Assembly: GCA_028705545.1 (NCBI GenBank)
Contig: JAQWDG010000009.1
Coordinates: forward strand, 1-21,899
DNA from: Methanoregula sp.
Lineage (GTDB): Archaea; Halobacteriota; Methanomicrobia; Methanomicrobiales; Methanospirillaceae
DNA length: 21,899 nt
Reading direction: 5' to 3'
Position numbers and translations under genes: made by a program
In this document: positions 1-6,674 of the stretch, one piece after another
Layout: each line of letters starts with the position of its first letter
Numbering within the stretch: the stretch's first letter is position 1
Notes under the pieces: generated by a model
The model's database searches: none
The model's input: the letters and a program-made list of their open reading frames with translations, nothing else
What the model was told of the DNA's origin: nothing

Positions 1-205
1 TTGCCCGTTCGTAGACCCTGTCATCGTTTGCAGGCAGGTCGGGGAGTTCGGCGTCAGACCTGCTGACGGTTAAGAAACTGTCCGGGTTTTCCCGGATGAT
101 TGCCCGTGCCTCTTCAGCCGTAACAACATCGTACGGGACGGCTGCGATGGCCTGGGCCTCGCCGGGTGCGGGGCGCACCGCGGGGAAACGGTAGATCGTT
201 ACCAT
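1..205 (-). CDS. DUF1015 family protein, N-terminal part (runs off the window)
   Basis: The reverse strand from the ATG at 205 reads MVTIYRFPAVRPAPGEAQAI and stays open to the window edge (68 codons). The start resembles the DUF1015 (PF06245) family: an R-P-x(n)-VPYDVV motif followed by an EEARAIIRENPDSFL segment and a conserved-looking Ser/Arg stretch. The biochemical role of this family is not settled; archaeal members are usually annotated as uncharacterised. A TATA-like box lies at 263-270, giving a predicted leader of about 35 bases; an AGAGGG lies rather far (about 14 bases) from the ATG, so the SD is weak. The gene is divergent from the acetyltransferase gene. The family call is firm for so short a piece, but function cannot be inferred. 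Confidence 0.8.
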   Translation of the reverse strand, partial: MVTIYRFPAVRPAPGEAQAIAAVPYDVVTAEEARAIIRENPDSFLTVSRSDAELPDLPANDDRVYERA

Positions 206-262
206 GGTACCAACCGGCGCCCTCTAAACAGGGCGTTCTTTCTCATACGTTTGGCGAGATCA

Positions 263-270
263 CATATATA
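263..270 (-). promoter_or_regulatory. TATA-like box for the DUF1015 gene
   Basis: The reverse strand reads TATATATG inside GGGTATATATGTGATC. Transcription would start about 25 bases downstream, near 240, giving a leader of about 35 bases. The box is nearly symmetrical, so it could also serve the divergent acetyltransferase gene, although that would give a leader of about 70 bases. Confidence 0.5.
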
Positions 271-365
271 CCCACAGACCCCGGCGGGGGCGAAAAAATC
301 GCGCGGCGCAAAGACTTATTGTACGCGGGGGGCAACAGGATAACCTGCAAAACGAGCGCACCACC

Positions 366-854
366 ATGATAAAATCCCGGGATGCAATCCCCCCCAAGAC
401 TCCTGCCCGGATCCGGCGGGCCGGTCCTTTAGATGTCGATGCGATCTACGCAATCGAGGTCGAGTCATTTGTCGAGGCGTGGGACAAGCAGACGTTTGCC
501 GAGGCGCTCTCGTATTACCCGACCACGTTCTTTGTCGCGGTCTGCGACGGGCAGATCGCGGGTTTCATCATCGGCGCTATCGAGGACACGGGCGAGAACA
601 TCTACGGCCATATCTGTAACTTCGCCGTCTCCTCGCAGTTCCGCAACCGGGGAATTGGCCGGCAGCTGATGCTCCGGACCGAGCACCAGTTCGCGCTCGA
701 ACTTGCCACCGGTTCCCAGCTCGAGGTCCGCGAATCCAACATCCCCGCCCAGAAATTCTACCGCCGCCTCGGGTACCAGAACGTCTTTTTTGTCGGCGGC
801 TATTATGCGAACGGCGAGGACGCGCTCGTCATGATGAAGTGGTTCCGGTTCTGA
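366..854 (+). CDS. rimI: RimI-like GNAT N-acetyltransferase
   Basis: A 162-residue single-domain GNAT acetyltransferase that would transfer acetyl from acetyl-CoA. The acetyl-CoA pyrophosphate loop is R93-N-R-G96-I-G98, preceded by the motif A strand HICNFAVSS. The motif B region LEVRESNIPAQKFYRRLGY (119-137) is typical of RimI/Ard1, which acetylate protein N-termini; archaeal members act on many cytosolic proteins. The first ~14 residues (MIKSRDAIPPKTPA) precede the usual domain start, so a later start is possible, but no better ATG is seen. No strong SD is visible. The gene stands alone, with a long non-coding stretch after it. The GNAT fold is certain; the exact substrate is inferred from resemblance. 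Confidence 0.88.
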   Translation: MIKSRDAIPPKTPARIRRAGPLDVDAIYAIEVESFVEAWDKQTFAEALSYYPTTFFVAVCDGQIAGFIIGAIEDTGENIYGHICNFAVSSQFRNRGIGRQLMLRTEHQFALELATGSQLEVRESNIPAQKFYRRLGYQNVFFVGGYYANGEDALVMMKWFRF

Positions 855-1355
855 TCTGCCGGGCTGTTCCTGCCCGGTTCTCCGGGGCTCTTCCTGACCG
901 TCTTGCCGCACCCTGGTAACGGCACTTCCTGCCGCACGTTTTTCCCGGCCGGAATTCCGGTCGGGTACGCGGGCCTGCGAACACCGGCCCTCCCGTGCCG
1001 GCAAAAAAGCACCCAATGACCCCCCTCACCGGGATCCTGTAGTCAGTCTCCTTTTTTATGCGTGGTTTTATCCCGTAAAACCCGCCCCGGTCCGGCCAAA
1101 TTTCGGGAGGGTGAACCGGATTTCCAGAGGGGGGTCCCTGGGGGTATTTTTAATAAACGGGGTGGGGGTACGACCCCCCCATGCTGCTGATTTTTCTGAA
1201 GTAAATTTTCGGGTTTCCTTAAAAAAATTCCAAAAACGGTTTTCCCCCGGTGACCTCATGGTCGGGAATGGCCGGTTCCCGGGTGTCCGCCTGATCCCGG
1301 GAGGACCGGACCCCGTCTTTTTTTTAAACGGTTTCGGATCGTTTATCCTCACGGT
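855..1355. other. Long intergenic region with G/C-run hairpin
   Basis: About 500 bases without a convincing gene. Open frames on both strands here are low-complexity and lack start signals. It contains G and C runs, a perfect 6-bp hairpin GGGGGT-acg-ACCCCC at 1164-1178 just after an AT-rich TTTTTAATAAA stretch (1147-1157), and a T run followed by TTTTTAAA at 1320-1328 that can serve as the TATA box of the next gene. An unannotated small RNA starting near the hairpin cannot be excluded, but nothing supports it directly. Confidence 0.5.
1320..1328 (+). promoter_or_regulatory. TATA-like box before the CMD-family gene
   Basis: TTTTTTAAA centred near 1325 predicts transcription starting near 1350, leaving a 5-18 base leader before the GTG at 1356 or ATG at 1368. 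Confidence 0.4.
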
Positions 1356-1367
1356 GTGCCAACAAAA

Positions 1368-1817
1368 ATGTACAGTTTCGAGGCCTGGGAAATGAAAGAG
1401 GCAAACAAAAAGGCAATCAGCGAATTTTTGAAACACACCGATTCCATCGGCGACGACATGCTCGAAGACACAAAGGAGATGCTCGGGAGCATGCCGTTTA
1501 TTTTGCCGGTCCAGAAAAACGAGCGGCCGGACTACTTCGCGCTCATGTGCATTGCGGACGATATGCTCTGCCGGCCCCCGAATCTTTCGGGAAAGACCGC
1601 CGAGCTCGTTACCCTTGCGGCAGCAGCAGCGTCCGGGGCAAACCAGTGCCTGAAATTCCACATACGGGCCGCGGCAAAAGAAGGGGCCACAAAAGGCGAG
1701 ATCTTCGATACGATCATGATCGCAGCGCTGGTCGGAAAGACAAAGATCCTCGCATCGGCGCTCCGCGACTTCAGCGAAGCATACCCGGAAGAGTCCCAAC
1801 AGAAAAAAAGCGGATAA
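1368..1817 (+). CDS. Carboxymuconolactone decarboxylase (AhpD-like) family protein with a single active-site Cys
   Basis: A 149-residue protein with the alpha-helical CMD/AhpD core: KTAELVTLAAAAASGANQCL followed by KFHIRAAAKEGATKGEI (residues about 77-112) and a second helix pair IMIAALVGKTKILASALRDF. In AhpD-type members the core has CxxCxxxH acting as a peroxidase/disulfide centre. Here the second Cys (C94) and the His (H98) are kept, but the first Cys position is Ala91, so a CxxC redox cycle is not possible. CMD families in methanogens are mostly uncharacterised. Start choice: ATG 1368 has a GGTG 11 bases upstream; GTG 1356 in the same frame, 30 bases after the TATA-like box, is an alternative, as is ATG 1392. 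It converges on hmgA with only 12 bases between the stops. Confidence 0.8.
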   Translation: MYSFEAWEMKEANKKAISEFLKHTDSIGDDMLEDTKEMLGSMPFILPVQKNERPDYFALMCIADDMLCRPPNLSGKTAELVTLAAAAASGANQCLKFHIRAAAKEGATKGEIFDTIMIAALVGKTKILASALRDFSEAYPEESQQKKSG

Positions 1818-1829
1818 TTATTTGGTATT

Positions 1830-3107
1830 TTACCTTTTGACGCCCCGGCCCAGTTCCTGGTGGGCGCGGGCAAGGTGCTGGGCGGCAAGTGCGCCGATGA
1901 GCGAGAGTTCCCCGGCAAGGACGCCGGCCGCGATGATCTCGGCGAGCTTCTTTGCGTTCGCGCCCGGGGGCGTGCCGCTGCCGGCAACACCAAGAATCTT
2001 CAGGCATTCCTGTTGTGTATCCACCCCGGTCCCGCCGCCGACCGTGCCGACCGGGAGCGAGGGGAGCGTGACGGATACGTACACCCCGTCGTCGGTCGGG
2101 TCGATCGTGGTCATGCAGGTGCTCCCGTCAATCGCGTGTGCCGCGTCCTGCCCGCAGGCAATAAACATCGCAGCAACCACGTTTGCCGCATGGGCGTTGA
2201 ATCCCATGGACCCGGCCCGGGCCGAACCGACAAGGTTTTTCCTATAGTTGACCTCGAACATCGATTTTGCATCGGTCTTGAAGATCTTTTCGATGAGCTC
2301 GTGGGAGAGCGCGATGCCTGCAACAACGCTGCGGCCCCGGCCCATGATTGCATTGATCGCCGCCGGCTTCTTGTCGGCGCACATGTTCCCCGAGAGCGCA
2401 ATAAGCCGGGCGCCGGTGGCTTTCGCGATCTCGTCGGCAATCTTCGCGCTCGCGATGGTGACCATGTTCATACCCATCGCGTCCTTGGTGTCGAATTCGA
2501 GCCGGACAAAGACGCTTGTACCCGCGACGTACGTGGAGAGGCCGGTCATCTGGCCGTGCGAGGTGGTCGTGGCTGCAATAGCGGCAAAGTCCTTCTCGTG
2601 GGCCGCTGCCCAGTCGGCAACCTCTTTTGCGTGCCCCACGCTCTTTGCGGCAAAGACCGGCGCCCGGGTCATCCCGTCGTGCAGGACCCGGACTTCCGCC
2701 CCGCCGGCTTTTGTTATCGCACTGGCGCCACGGTTTACCGATGCGATGAGCGCTCCTTCGGTTGTGGCAAGGGGCAGCCAGAACTTCCCCTTCGCATATT
2801 CGCCGTTCACCAGCACCGGCCCGGCAACCCCGACCGGCACCTGTACGGCGCCGATCATGTTCTCGCAGTTCCTTGTCGCTGCCCGGCCCGTGTCGATGGA
2901 GAAGGTGCCGATATTCTTTAAGGTTGTTCCGGTCTCCTGTTCGATGTATTCCCGGCGCACCCGCACGGCATCGGCCGGCCCGATCTGTTTTTCGAGCTCG
3001 TAGAGTTTTACCGTACCGGCCCTGATCCGGGACTGGACCTCTGCATCGCTTTCACGCACAGGGCCGCCCTGCCCTGCCGCATTGTGGTGCCCGTCATCAT
3101 CAGCCAT
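1830..3107 (-). CDS. hmgA: Hydroxymethylglutaryl-CoA reductase (NADPH), class I
   Basis: A 425-residue enzyme reducing HMG-CoA to mevalonate, the committed step of the archaeal isoprenoid lipid pathway. Catalytic landmarks are present in order: TTEG with Glu117, the NADPH-binding DAMGMNM at 209-215, SGNMCADKKPAAIN with Lys246, GQDAAHAIDGS with Asp321, GTVGGGTG at 354-361, and the C-terminal AAQHLARAH with His411. Length and motif order match archaeal class I enzymes. The start MADDDGHHN is preferred because no other in-frame ATG lies nearby and the frame upstream runs into the divergent methyltransferase gene. There is no SD; an AT-rich stretch (CATAATAG, about 3129-3136) fits a TATA box for a short-leader or leaderless transcript. 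The first ~20 residues are a poorly conserved hydrophilic tail. Confidence 0.97.
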   Translation of the reverse strand: MADDDGHHNAAGQGGPVRESDAEVQSRIRAGTVKLYELEKQIGPADAVRVRREYIEQETGTTLKNIGTFSIDTGRAATRNCENMIGAVQVPVGVAGPVLVNGEYAKGKFWLPLATTEGALIASVNRGASAITKAGGAEVRVLHDGMTRAPVFAAKSVGHAKEVADWAAAHEKDFAAIAATTTSHGQMTGLSTYVAGTSVFVRLEFDTKDAMGMNMVTIASAKIADEIAKATGARLIALSGNMCADKKPAAINAIMGRGRSVVAGIALSHELIEKIFKTDAKSMFEVNYRKNLVGSARAGSMGFNAHAANVVAAMFIACGQDAAHAIDGSTCMTTIDPTDDGVYVSVTLPSLPVGTVGGGTGVDTQQECLKILGVAGSGTPPGANAKKLAEIIAAGVLAGELSLIGALAAQHLARAHQELGRGVKR

Positions 3108-3152
3108 GAATAAATGTTGCACGCATACTATTATGATTGCAGTGGTTGAGCG

Positions 3153-4070
3153 ATGACGGTTGGACAGTGGGGCATACGGGTACCGGCAAAAGACGGCGAG
3201 GGAACACGGCAGGCACTCCTCCGCGAGGGAGCGCTCGATGTGATGCTCAAAGTCCTGCATGAGGGTAACGATCTCGTCTTTGCCGTGACTGCAAAACGCG
3301 ACGGCGCTGCCCGGTACGAGTTCGAGGAGCAGCCGGGCCGAAAAGAGCTTCCCCGGCACGAGCTCGTGGGCGGGATCGCGATCATGCAGGAGAACGATCC
3401 AAACGGGGCGGCGCTGATCCTTGCTTCCCGTCCCTCGCTCCACACGGTGCTTTTCCCCACAAGCGAGGTCTCGGGGGAGTACCGGACCCGGGACTACATT
3501 GTCCTTGCCGGGAAAGAGACGACCCGGACCGAAGTCGTGGAGCACGGGCACCGGTTCGTGGTGGATCTTGCCGGCGCGTATTTCTCCGCCCGGCTCTCGA
3601 CCGAGCGCCAGCGGATCCTCGGGCAGGTCAAAGACGGCGAGACCGTGCTCGATATGTTTGCCGGTGTCGGGCCGTTTGCGATAAGCCTTGCCGCCCGGGC
3701 GGGCGTGGTGGTTGCAGCCGACTTAAATTTTCAGGCGGTTCGTCTCATGATGGAAAATATCCGGAAGAACCGGGCAACAAACGTGATCCCGGTGCTTGCC
3801 GACGCCCGGCACCTTGAGAAGATCTTCCCGTGGAAGTTCGACCGGATCGTGATGAACCTCCCGCTGTCTGGCACGGAATTTTTGACGGAGGCGTTCCGGC
3901 TCGTCCGGCCCGGAGGCACGATCCATTTCTACTCGCTCGTCTCAAAAGAAGGCGAGCACCTTGACCGGATCCGTGAGCTGGGCGGGGCCGGTGTTACCGT
4001 GACCGAGCGCGAGGTCAGGTCGTACTCGCCCGGGCAGTGGCACGCGGTCTACGATATTATTGCAGGATAA
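3153..4070 (+). CDS. Trm5-like tRNA (guanine37-N1)-methyltransferase
   Basis: A 305-residue class I SAM-dependent methyltransferase of the Trm5/TYW2 group, which modifies position 37 beside the tRNA anticodon. Seen in order: a short N-terminal domain; RTEVVEHGHRFVVDLAGAYF then SARLSTERQRIL, corresponding to the family's YFSPRL..ER.R segment but with Ala in place of the usual Pro; the SAM-binding loop DMFAGVGPF at 167-175; the acidic AAD (188-190); and the catalytic-region MNLP at 234-237. Trm5 makes m1G37 to prevent frameshifting; the related Taw22 and TYW2 (Taw2) act in wybutosine synthesis, and this sequence alone does not fully separate them. ATG 3153 overlaps the stop of a seven-codon upstream ORF (3133-3156) and has GGTTGAG just upstream. 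The gene is divergent from hmgA with 45 bases between the starts. Confidence 0.88.
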   Translation: MTVGQWGIRVPAKDGEGTRQALLREGALDVMLKVLHEGNDLVFAVTAKRDGAARYEFEEQPGRKELPRHELVGGIAIMQENDPNGAALILASRPSLHTVLFPTSEVSGEYRTRDYIVLAGKETTRTEVVEHGHRFVVDLAGAYFSARLSTERQRILGQVKDGETVLDMFAGVGPFAISLAARAGVVVAADLNFQAVRLMMENIRKNRATNVIPVLADARHLEKIFPWKFDRIVMNLPLSGTEFLTEAFRLVRPGGTIHFYSLVSKEGEHLDRIRELGGAGVTVTEREVRSYSPGQWHAVYDIIAG

Positions 4071-4157
4071 GGGGAGTCTCTTCACCCTATCTCTCCACGT
4101 TATCCCATTTCCTTTATTTTACGAGGGTATCCGACGCGGCGATAGTGCGTTTTGACC

Positions 4158-4187
4158 CCCAAAACAGGCCTTCTTTTCATTTCCCGC
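4158..4187 (+). repeat. Dispersed intergenic repeat, copy A
   Basis: A 30-base element starting CCCAAAACAGGCCTTC and ending TTTCCCGC. It matches copy C at 8864-8893 at 28 of 30 positions and shares 20 consecutive identical bases with copy B at 4426. Confidence 0.75.
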
Positions 4188-4311
4188 ATACCAGTGCCCA
4201 TCTGAACGGAGATCCGCCTCCCAAAAGCGTACATTAGGGTTTTACAGCGCCACAATTCTCGTGTATTTCGGCAATCGGACTGCGTATCTGGCACATCTCA
4301 AAAAAGTGTGT

Positions 4312-4337
4312 AAAAGTGCGGCATTTTTGGCACTTTT
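4312..4337 (+). terminator. Hairpin with T tracts, possible bidirectional terminator
   Basis: AAAAGTGC at 4312-4319 pairs with GCACTTTT at 4330-4337 over a 10-base loop. The downstream T run makes it terminator-like on the plus strand; the A-rich left flank does the same on the minus strand. It lies about 250 bases beyond the methyltransferase stop, so it may belong to the repeat element rather than terminate that gene. Confidence 0.4.
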
Positions 4338-4366
4338 TTGCCTGCCGGCACCCGGCTCCCGAAAAG

Positions 4367-4381
4367 TTCTCCGTCGGAGAA
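4367..4381. repeat. 15-base palindrome shared with 9054-9066
   Basis: TTCTCCG-T-CGGAGAA is a perfect inverted repeat with 7-bp arms. TCTCCG-A-CGGAGA at 9054-9066 is the same palindrome with the centre base changed. Both lie about 190-210 bases after a copy of the CCAAAACAG element, so the two regions may be diverged copies of one larger element. Confidence 0.6.
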
Positions 4382-4425
4382 ACAGATCTGTCGGATCGCA
4401 GGTTCAGGGCCCCGGATCGCATCTG

Positions 4426-4447
4426 CCAAAACAGGCCTTCTTTTCCC
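4426..4447 (+). repeat. Dispersed intergenic repeat, copy B
   Basis: Starts CCAAAACAGGCC and has 20 consecutive bases identical to copy A, then diverges after TTCTTTTC. Same orientation as copies A and C. Confidence 0.7.
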
Positions 4448-4554
4448 ATCAACCTGCCTGGATCCATGCATTATTGCCAATTAAACAATACCAGATCCCA
4501 ACAAATCAACCCTATTAAAAAATTCATTAAGGAGATCGTTCAATACAAAAACCA

Positions 4555-5082
4555 ATGGACTCAGAAAAAATAATCCTGACAAAAGAAATATTCCGGGTTC
4601 TTGCATCCGAAACACGGATTACCCTTTTAAAAAAACTTGCACAACGCAGGATGACCCTCAGCGAATTGTCCCGCGAGTTAAACCTTGCAAAATCAACGGT
4701 GCATGAACATCTCCTCATGATGACGGCGGCCGGCCTGATTGCTCCTGTTCCCGAAGACCATACCTGGAAATATTATGAGATTACCCGTAAGGGAGAGAAC
4801 CTGCTTCTGCCGGAAAATTCGGCGACCGTTGTCTTCCTTCTCTCTTCAACGATATTCCTCTGTATGGCAGGATCTGTCGCAGCATTTGTTATGGCATGGA
4901 TGTCACGATCCCGTGAAGTCTCGCAGGTACCAGTTCACGGTGCGGGTCTCTCGGGAAATTCAACCCCGGAAATTCTTTTTGCGGTCATTGGGGTCATCCT
5001 GTTTACCATAGCGATTCTGATCCTTATCCGGCTGCACAGGGTACGTGCAGCGATAAGAAGTGACGGAAAAACGGTATCGTGA
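4555..5082 (+). CDS. Membrane-anchored winged-helix transcriptional regulator
   Basis: A 175-residue protein with an ArsR-like winged helix in residues 10-85 (IFRVLASETRITLLKKLAQR, then the recognition helix region LAKSTVHEHLLMMTAAGLI and the wing TWKYYEITRKGE) followed by two predicted membrane helices (about 91-115 and 139-160) and a short basic tail. No ligand-binding domain is visible, so it looks like a one-component regulator tied to the membrane; proteins of this layout are common in methanogenic archaea. GGAG at 4531 is too far (about 20 bases) to be a good SD. It lies upstream of the secreted peptidase genes in the same orientation but is separated by about 395 bases and a terminator, so regulation of those genes is only a guess. 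The AT-rich codon use resembles the genes that follow. Confidence 0.82.
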   Translation: MDSEKIILTKEIFRVLASETRITLLKKLAQRRMTLSELSRELNLAKSTVHEHLLMMTAAGLIAPVPEDHTWKYYEITRKGENLLLPENSATVVFLLSSTIFLCMAGSVAAFVMAWMSRSREVSQVPVHGAGLSGNSTPEILFAVIGVILFTIAILILIRLHRVRAAIRSDGKTVS

Positions 5083-5091
5083 CCGACAGAT

Positions 5092-5138
5092 CATTTTGCA
5101 TTCCCCGGGAAAATGGTCGGACTCCTCTTTTAAAGAGG
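5092..5138 (+). terminator. Tandem hairpins after the winged-helix gene
   Basis: Ten bases after the stop codon, CATTTT (5092-5097) pairs with AAAATG (5110-5115), and CCTCTTT (5124-5130) pairs with AAAGAGG (5132-5138). Their placement suggests a transcription end or an mRNA 3' structure. Confidence 0.5.
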
Positions 5139-5477
5139 GAACTAAAAAAAACACGTTTCGCACATTATGTGCAGCTCATTTTAAGGCTCCTAAACTGTCA
5201 GGAAAAAACCGAACACTTTTAAGATGTTGAAATAGAATCGGAGAAAAGTCATTTCTGTTCTGGATGCGATGCCTCGCACATTCCCTCCAGAGAAGGGTTT
5301 TGTTTTTAAAAAACCCGATACAACCACTCGAACCTTAAAAAAGCAGGCACCTGTCAAAAATCGTTGACACGCATCCGCCTCACACCGACCTGACAGATAT
5401 CTCGCAAAATAATCCTTTGGACTGTCATTTTTGATCCGGCCTGCACGAAACCTGTGATGAAAGGAAGTAGTGAAACC
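5139..5477. other. Intergenic region before the secreted peptidase
   Basis: About 340 bases with no coding sequence. It holds several A/T-rich tracts that could be promoters (for example around 5406-5415), but no single box stands out and no repeat was recognised. Confidence 0.5.
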
Positions 5478-6635
5478 ATGAATCAGCAATCAACCATGAA
5501 GTATGTTGTTGCGGTGCTGGCAGTTCTGTCGATTGTGGCCGTGCCGGGACTTGCCACGGAGACCAATCTCGGAGTACCGTATTACCAGCAGGAAAACAAT
5601 TATTATTGCGGCCCGGCCGTTGCACAGATGTGGACTAACTACTACAGTAGTTTAGTCAGCCAGGATGCCCTGTATTCGTTCATTACGAATCATAACATCG
5701 AAACCGGATGGGCGACCGATCCTCAGGGCCTGGAAGACTGCGTGGAAAATTATGTCCCCACTCTCATTGCCGACGATCACAAGTGGAGCTCGGCCGACTC
5801 GGCAATACTGGGCCAGGCAGTCGATATTGTAAACCGGGGCATTCCTTCTGCATCGCTGATCAATGAAGGAGATCACTGGAACCTCGTAAAAGGCGTGAGT
5901 TATTCCCTGTATGGCGGTGAAATTTACCAGGTTAATGGCGTCTGGGTTCAGGATCCCTGGTACACGATGTCCGCTAATATCTACTATGCGATCAATTCCT
6001 GGAAAAATGATTTTACCCGGGTAGATGTCCCTTCATCCAGCTGGGATAATTACTGGGTAACGGTTCAGGGATACTGGGGAAGCCGCAGTAAACCGGACTA
6101 TGAAAACGAAACAAAAAATATCCGGTTCATGGATGAATCGGAGGTGAGTGCGCCGCTCACTGCAAAAACGGATCTTGCCGGTTTTGCCCGGGAGCAGATG
6201 AATAAGCAGGACCTGTTCACGGATGAGCTTAAGGGCAGCAGCCCGGGAGAACCAGTTCTTGTTCACTCGCTGGATAAAAACTATCCGGATTATTACCTGA
6301 TTCCTTTTGAAAAGAACGGCATGCCTGTTGTTATCTCCCTGATTACCGTCAAGGATAATATCGTCACATTTGGCGCAGGGGCAGCACTTGAGAAGGTTAC
6401 CAGCGTTATAATGCCCGATCTTGAGGAGGCAAAAAAAGTACTTCTGGATGCTGATGACGGGGATCGATGGGAGGCCCGGCTCGTATGGAAACCCTGCGAG
6501 CAGACAATGTCCCGGTTCATGCCGGTGTGGGAGTTCACGAGCGCAGCTGGCAAGACAAAATATGTCGGCTACGATCAGTTCGCGCAGAAGGTCCGGGTAT
6601 ACGACGAACTTACGGAGAGAAAACTTAGAGGGTAA
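5478..6635 (+). CDS. Secreted C39-like (papain-fold) cysteine peptidase
   Basis: A 385-residue protein with a signal peptide (MKYVVAVLAVLSIVAVPGLA, cleavage after Ala26) and a Peptidase_C39-like domain. The triad can be read directly: Cys44 in NYYCGPAVAQ, His133 in GDHWNLVKGV and Asp159 in WVQDPWY, with GVPYYQQENNY just before the Cys, as in C39_2 proteins. It is therefore a papain-fold hydrolase acting outside the cell. C39 proper cleaves double-glycine leader peptides of bacteriocins, but C39-like secreted proteins without a transporter domain have unknown substrates. Residues about 230-385 form a second region of unclear fold ending in YVGYDQFAQKVRVYDEL, somewhat like PepSY-type domains. 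ATG 5478 is chosen for a GGAAG 10 bases upstream; GTG 5454 and ATG 5457 are in frame. The secreted protein gene follows after 39 bases, probably in one transcript. Confidence 0.83.
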   Translation: MNQQSTMKYVVAVLAVLSIVAVPGLATETNLGVPYYQQENNYYCGPAVAQMWTNYYSSLVSQDALYSFITNHNIETGWATDPQGLEDCVENYVPTLIADDHKWSSADSAILGQAVDIVNRGIPSASLINEGDHWNLVKGVSYSLYGGEIYQVNGVWVQDPWYTMSANIYYAINSWKNDFTRVDVPSSSWDNYWVTVQGYWGSRSKPDYENETKNIRFMDESEVSAPLTAKTDLAGFAREQMNKQDLFTDELKGSSPGEPVLVHSLDKNYPDYYLIPFEKNGMPVVISLITVKDNIVTFGAGAALEKVTSVIMPDLEEAKKVLLDADDGDRWEARLVWKPCEQTMSRFMPVWEFTSAAGKTKYVGYDQFAQKVRVYDELTERKLRG

Positions 6636-6674
6636 TTAATTTTCAGGCACGGAAAAATGCAGAAGGTATGGAAC

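Larger units (their letters stand above)
4071..4554. other. AT-rich intergenic region carrying dispersed repeat elements
   Basis: Nearly 500 bases without a gene. It holds two copies of a CCAAAACAGGCC-type repeat, an 8-bp inverted repeat with T tracts on either strand (4312-4337), a near-perfect palindrome (4367-4381), and a TATA-like stretch CTATTAAAAAATT at 4512-4524 about 32-43 bases before the next start codon. Confidence 0.7.

Noticed and set aside
1068..1799. 243-residue minus-strand frame across the CMD-family gene
   Set aside because: No ribosome site, Arg- and Phe-rich shadow composition, antisense to a recognisable domain protein.
1860..2921. 353-residue plus-strand frame inside hmgA
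   Set aside because: Antisense to HMG-CoA reductase; no domain recognised.
3108..3551. N-terminal extension of HMG-CoA reductase to a start at 3551
   Set aside because: The extension is antisense to the start of the methyltransferase gene and has no family similarity; ATG 3107 gives the normal length.
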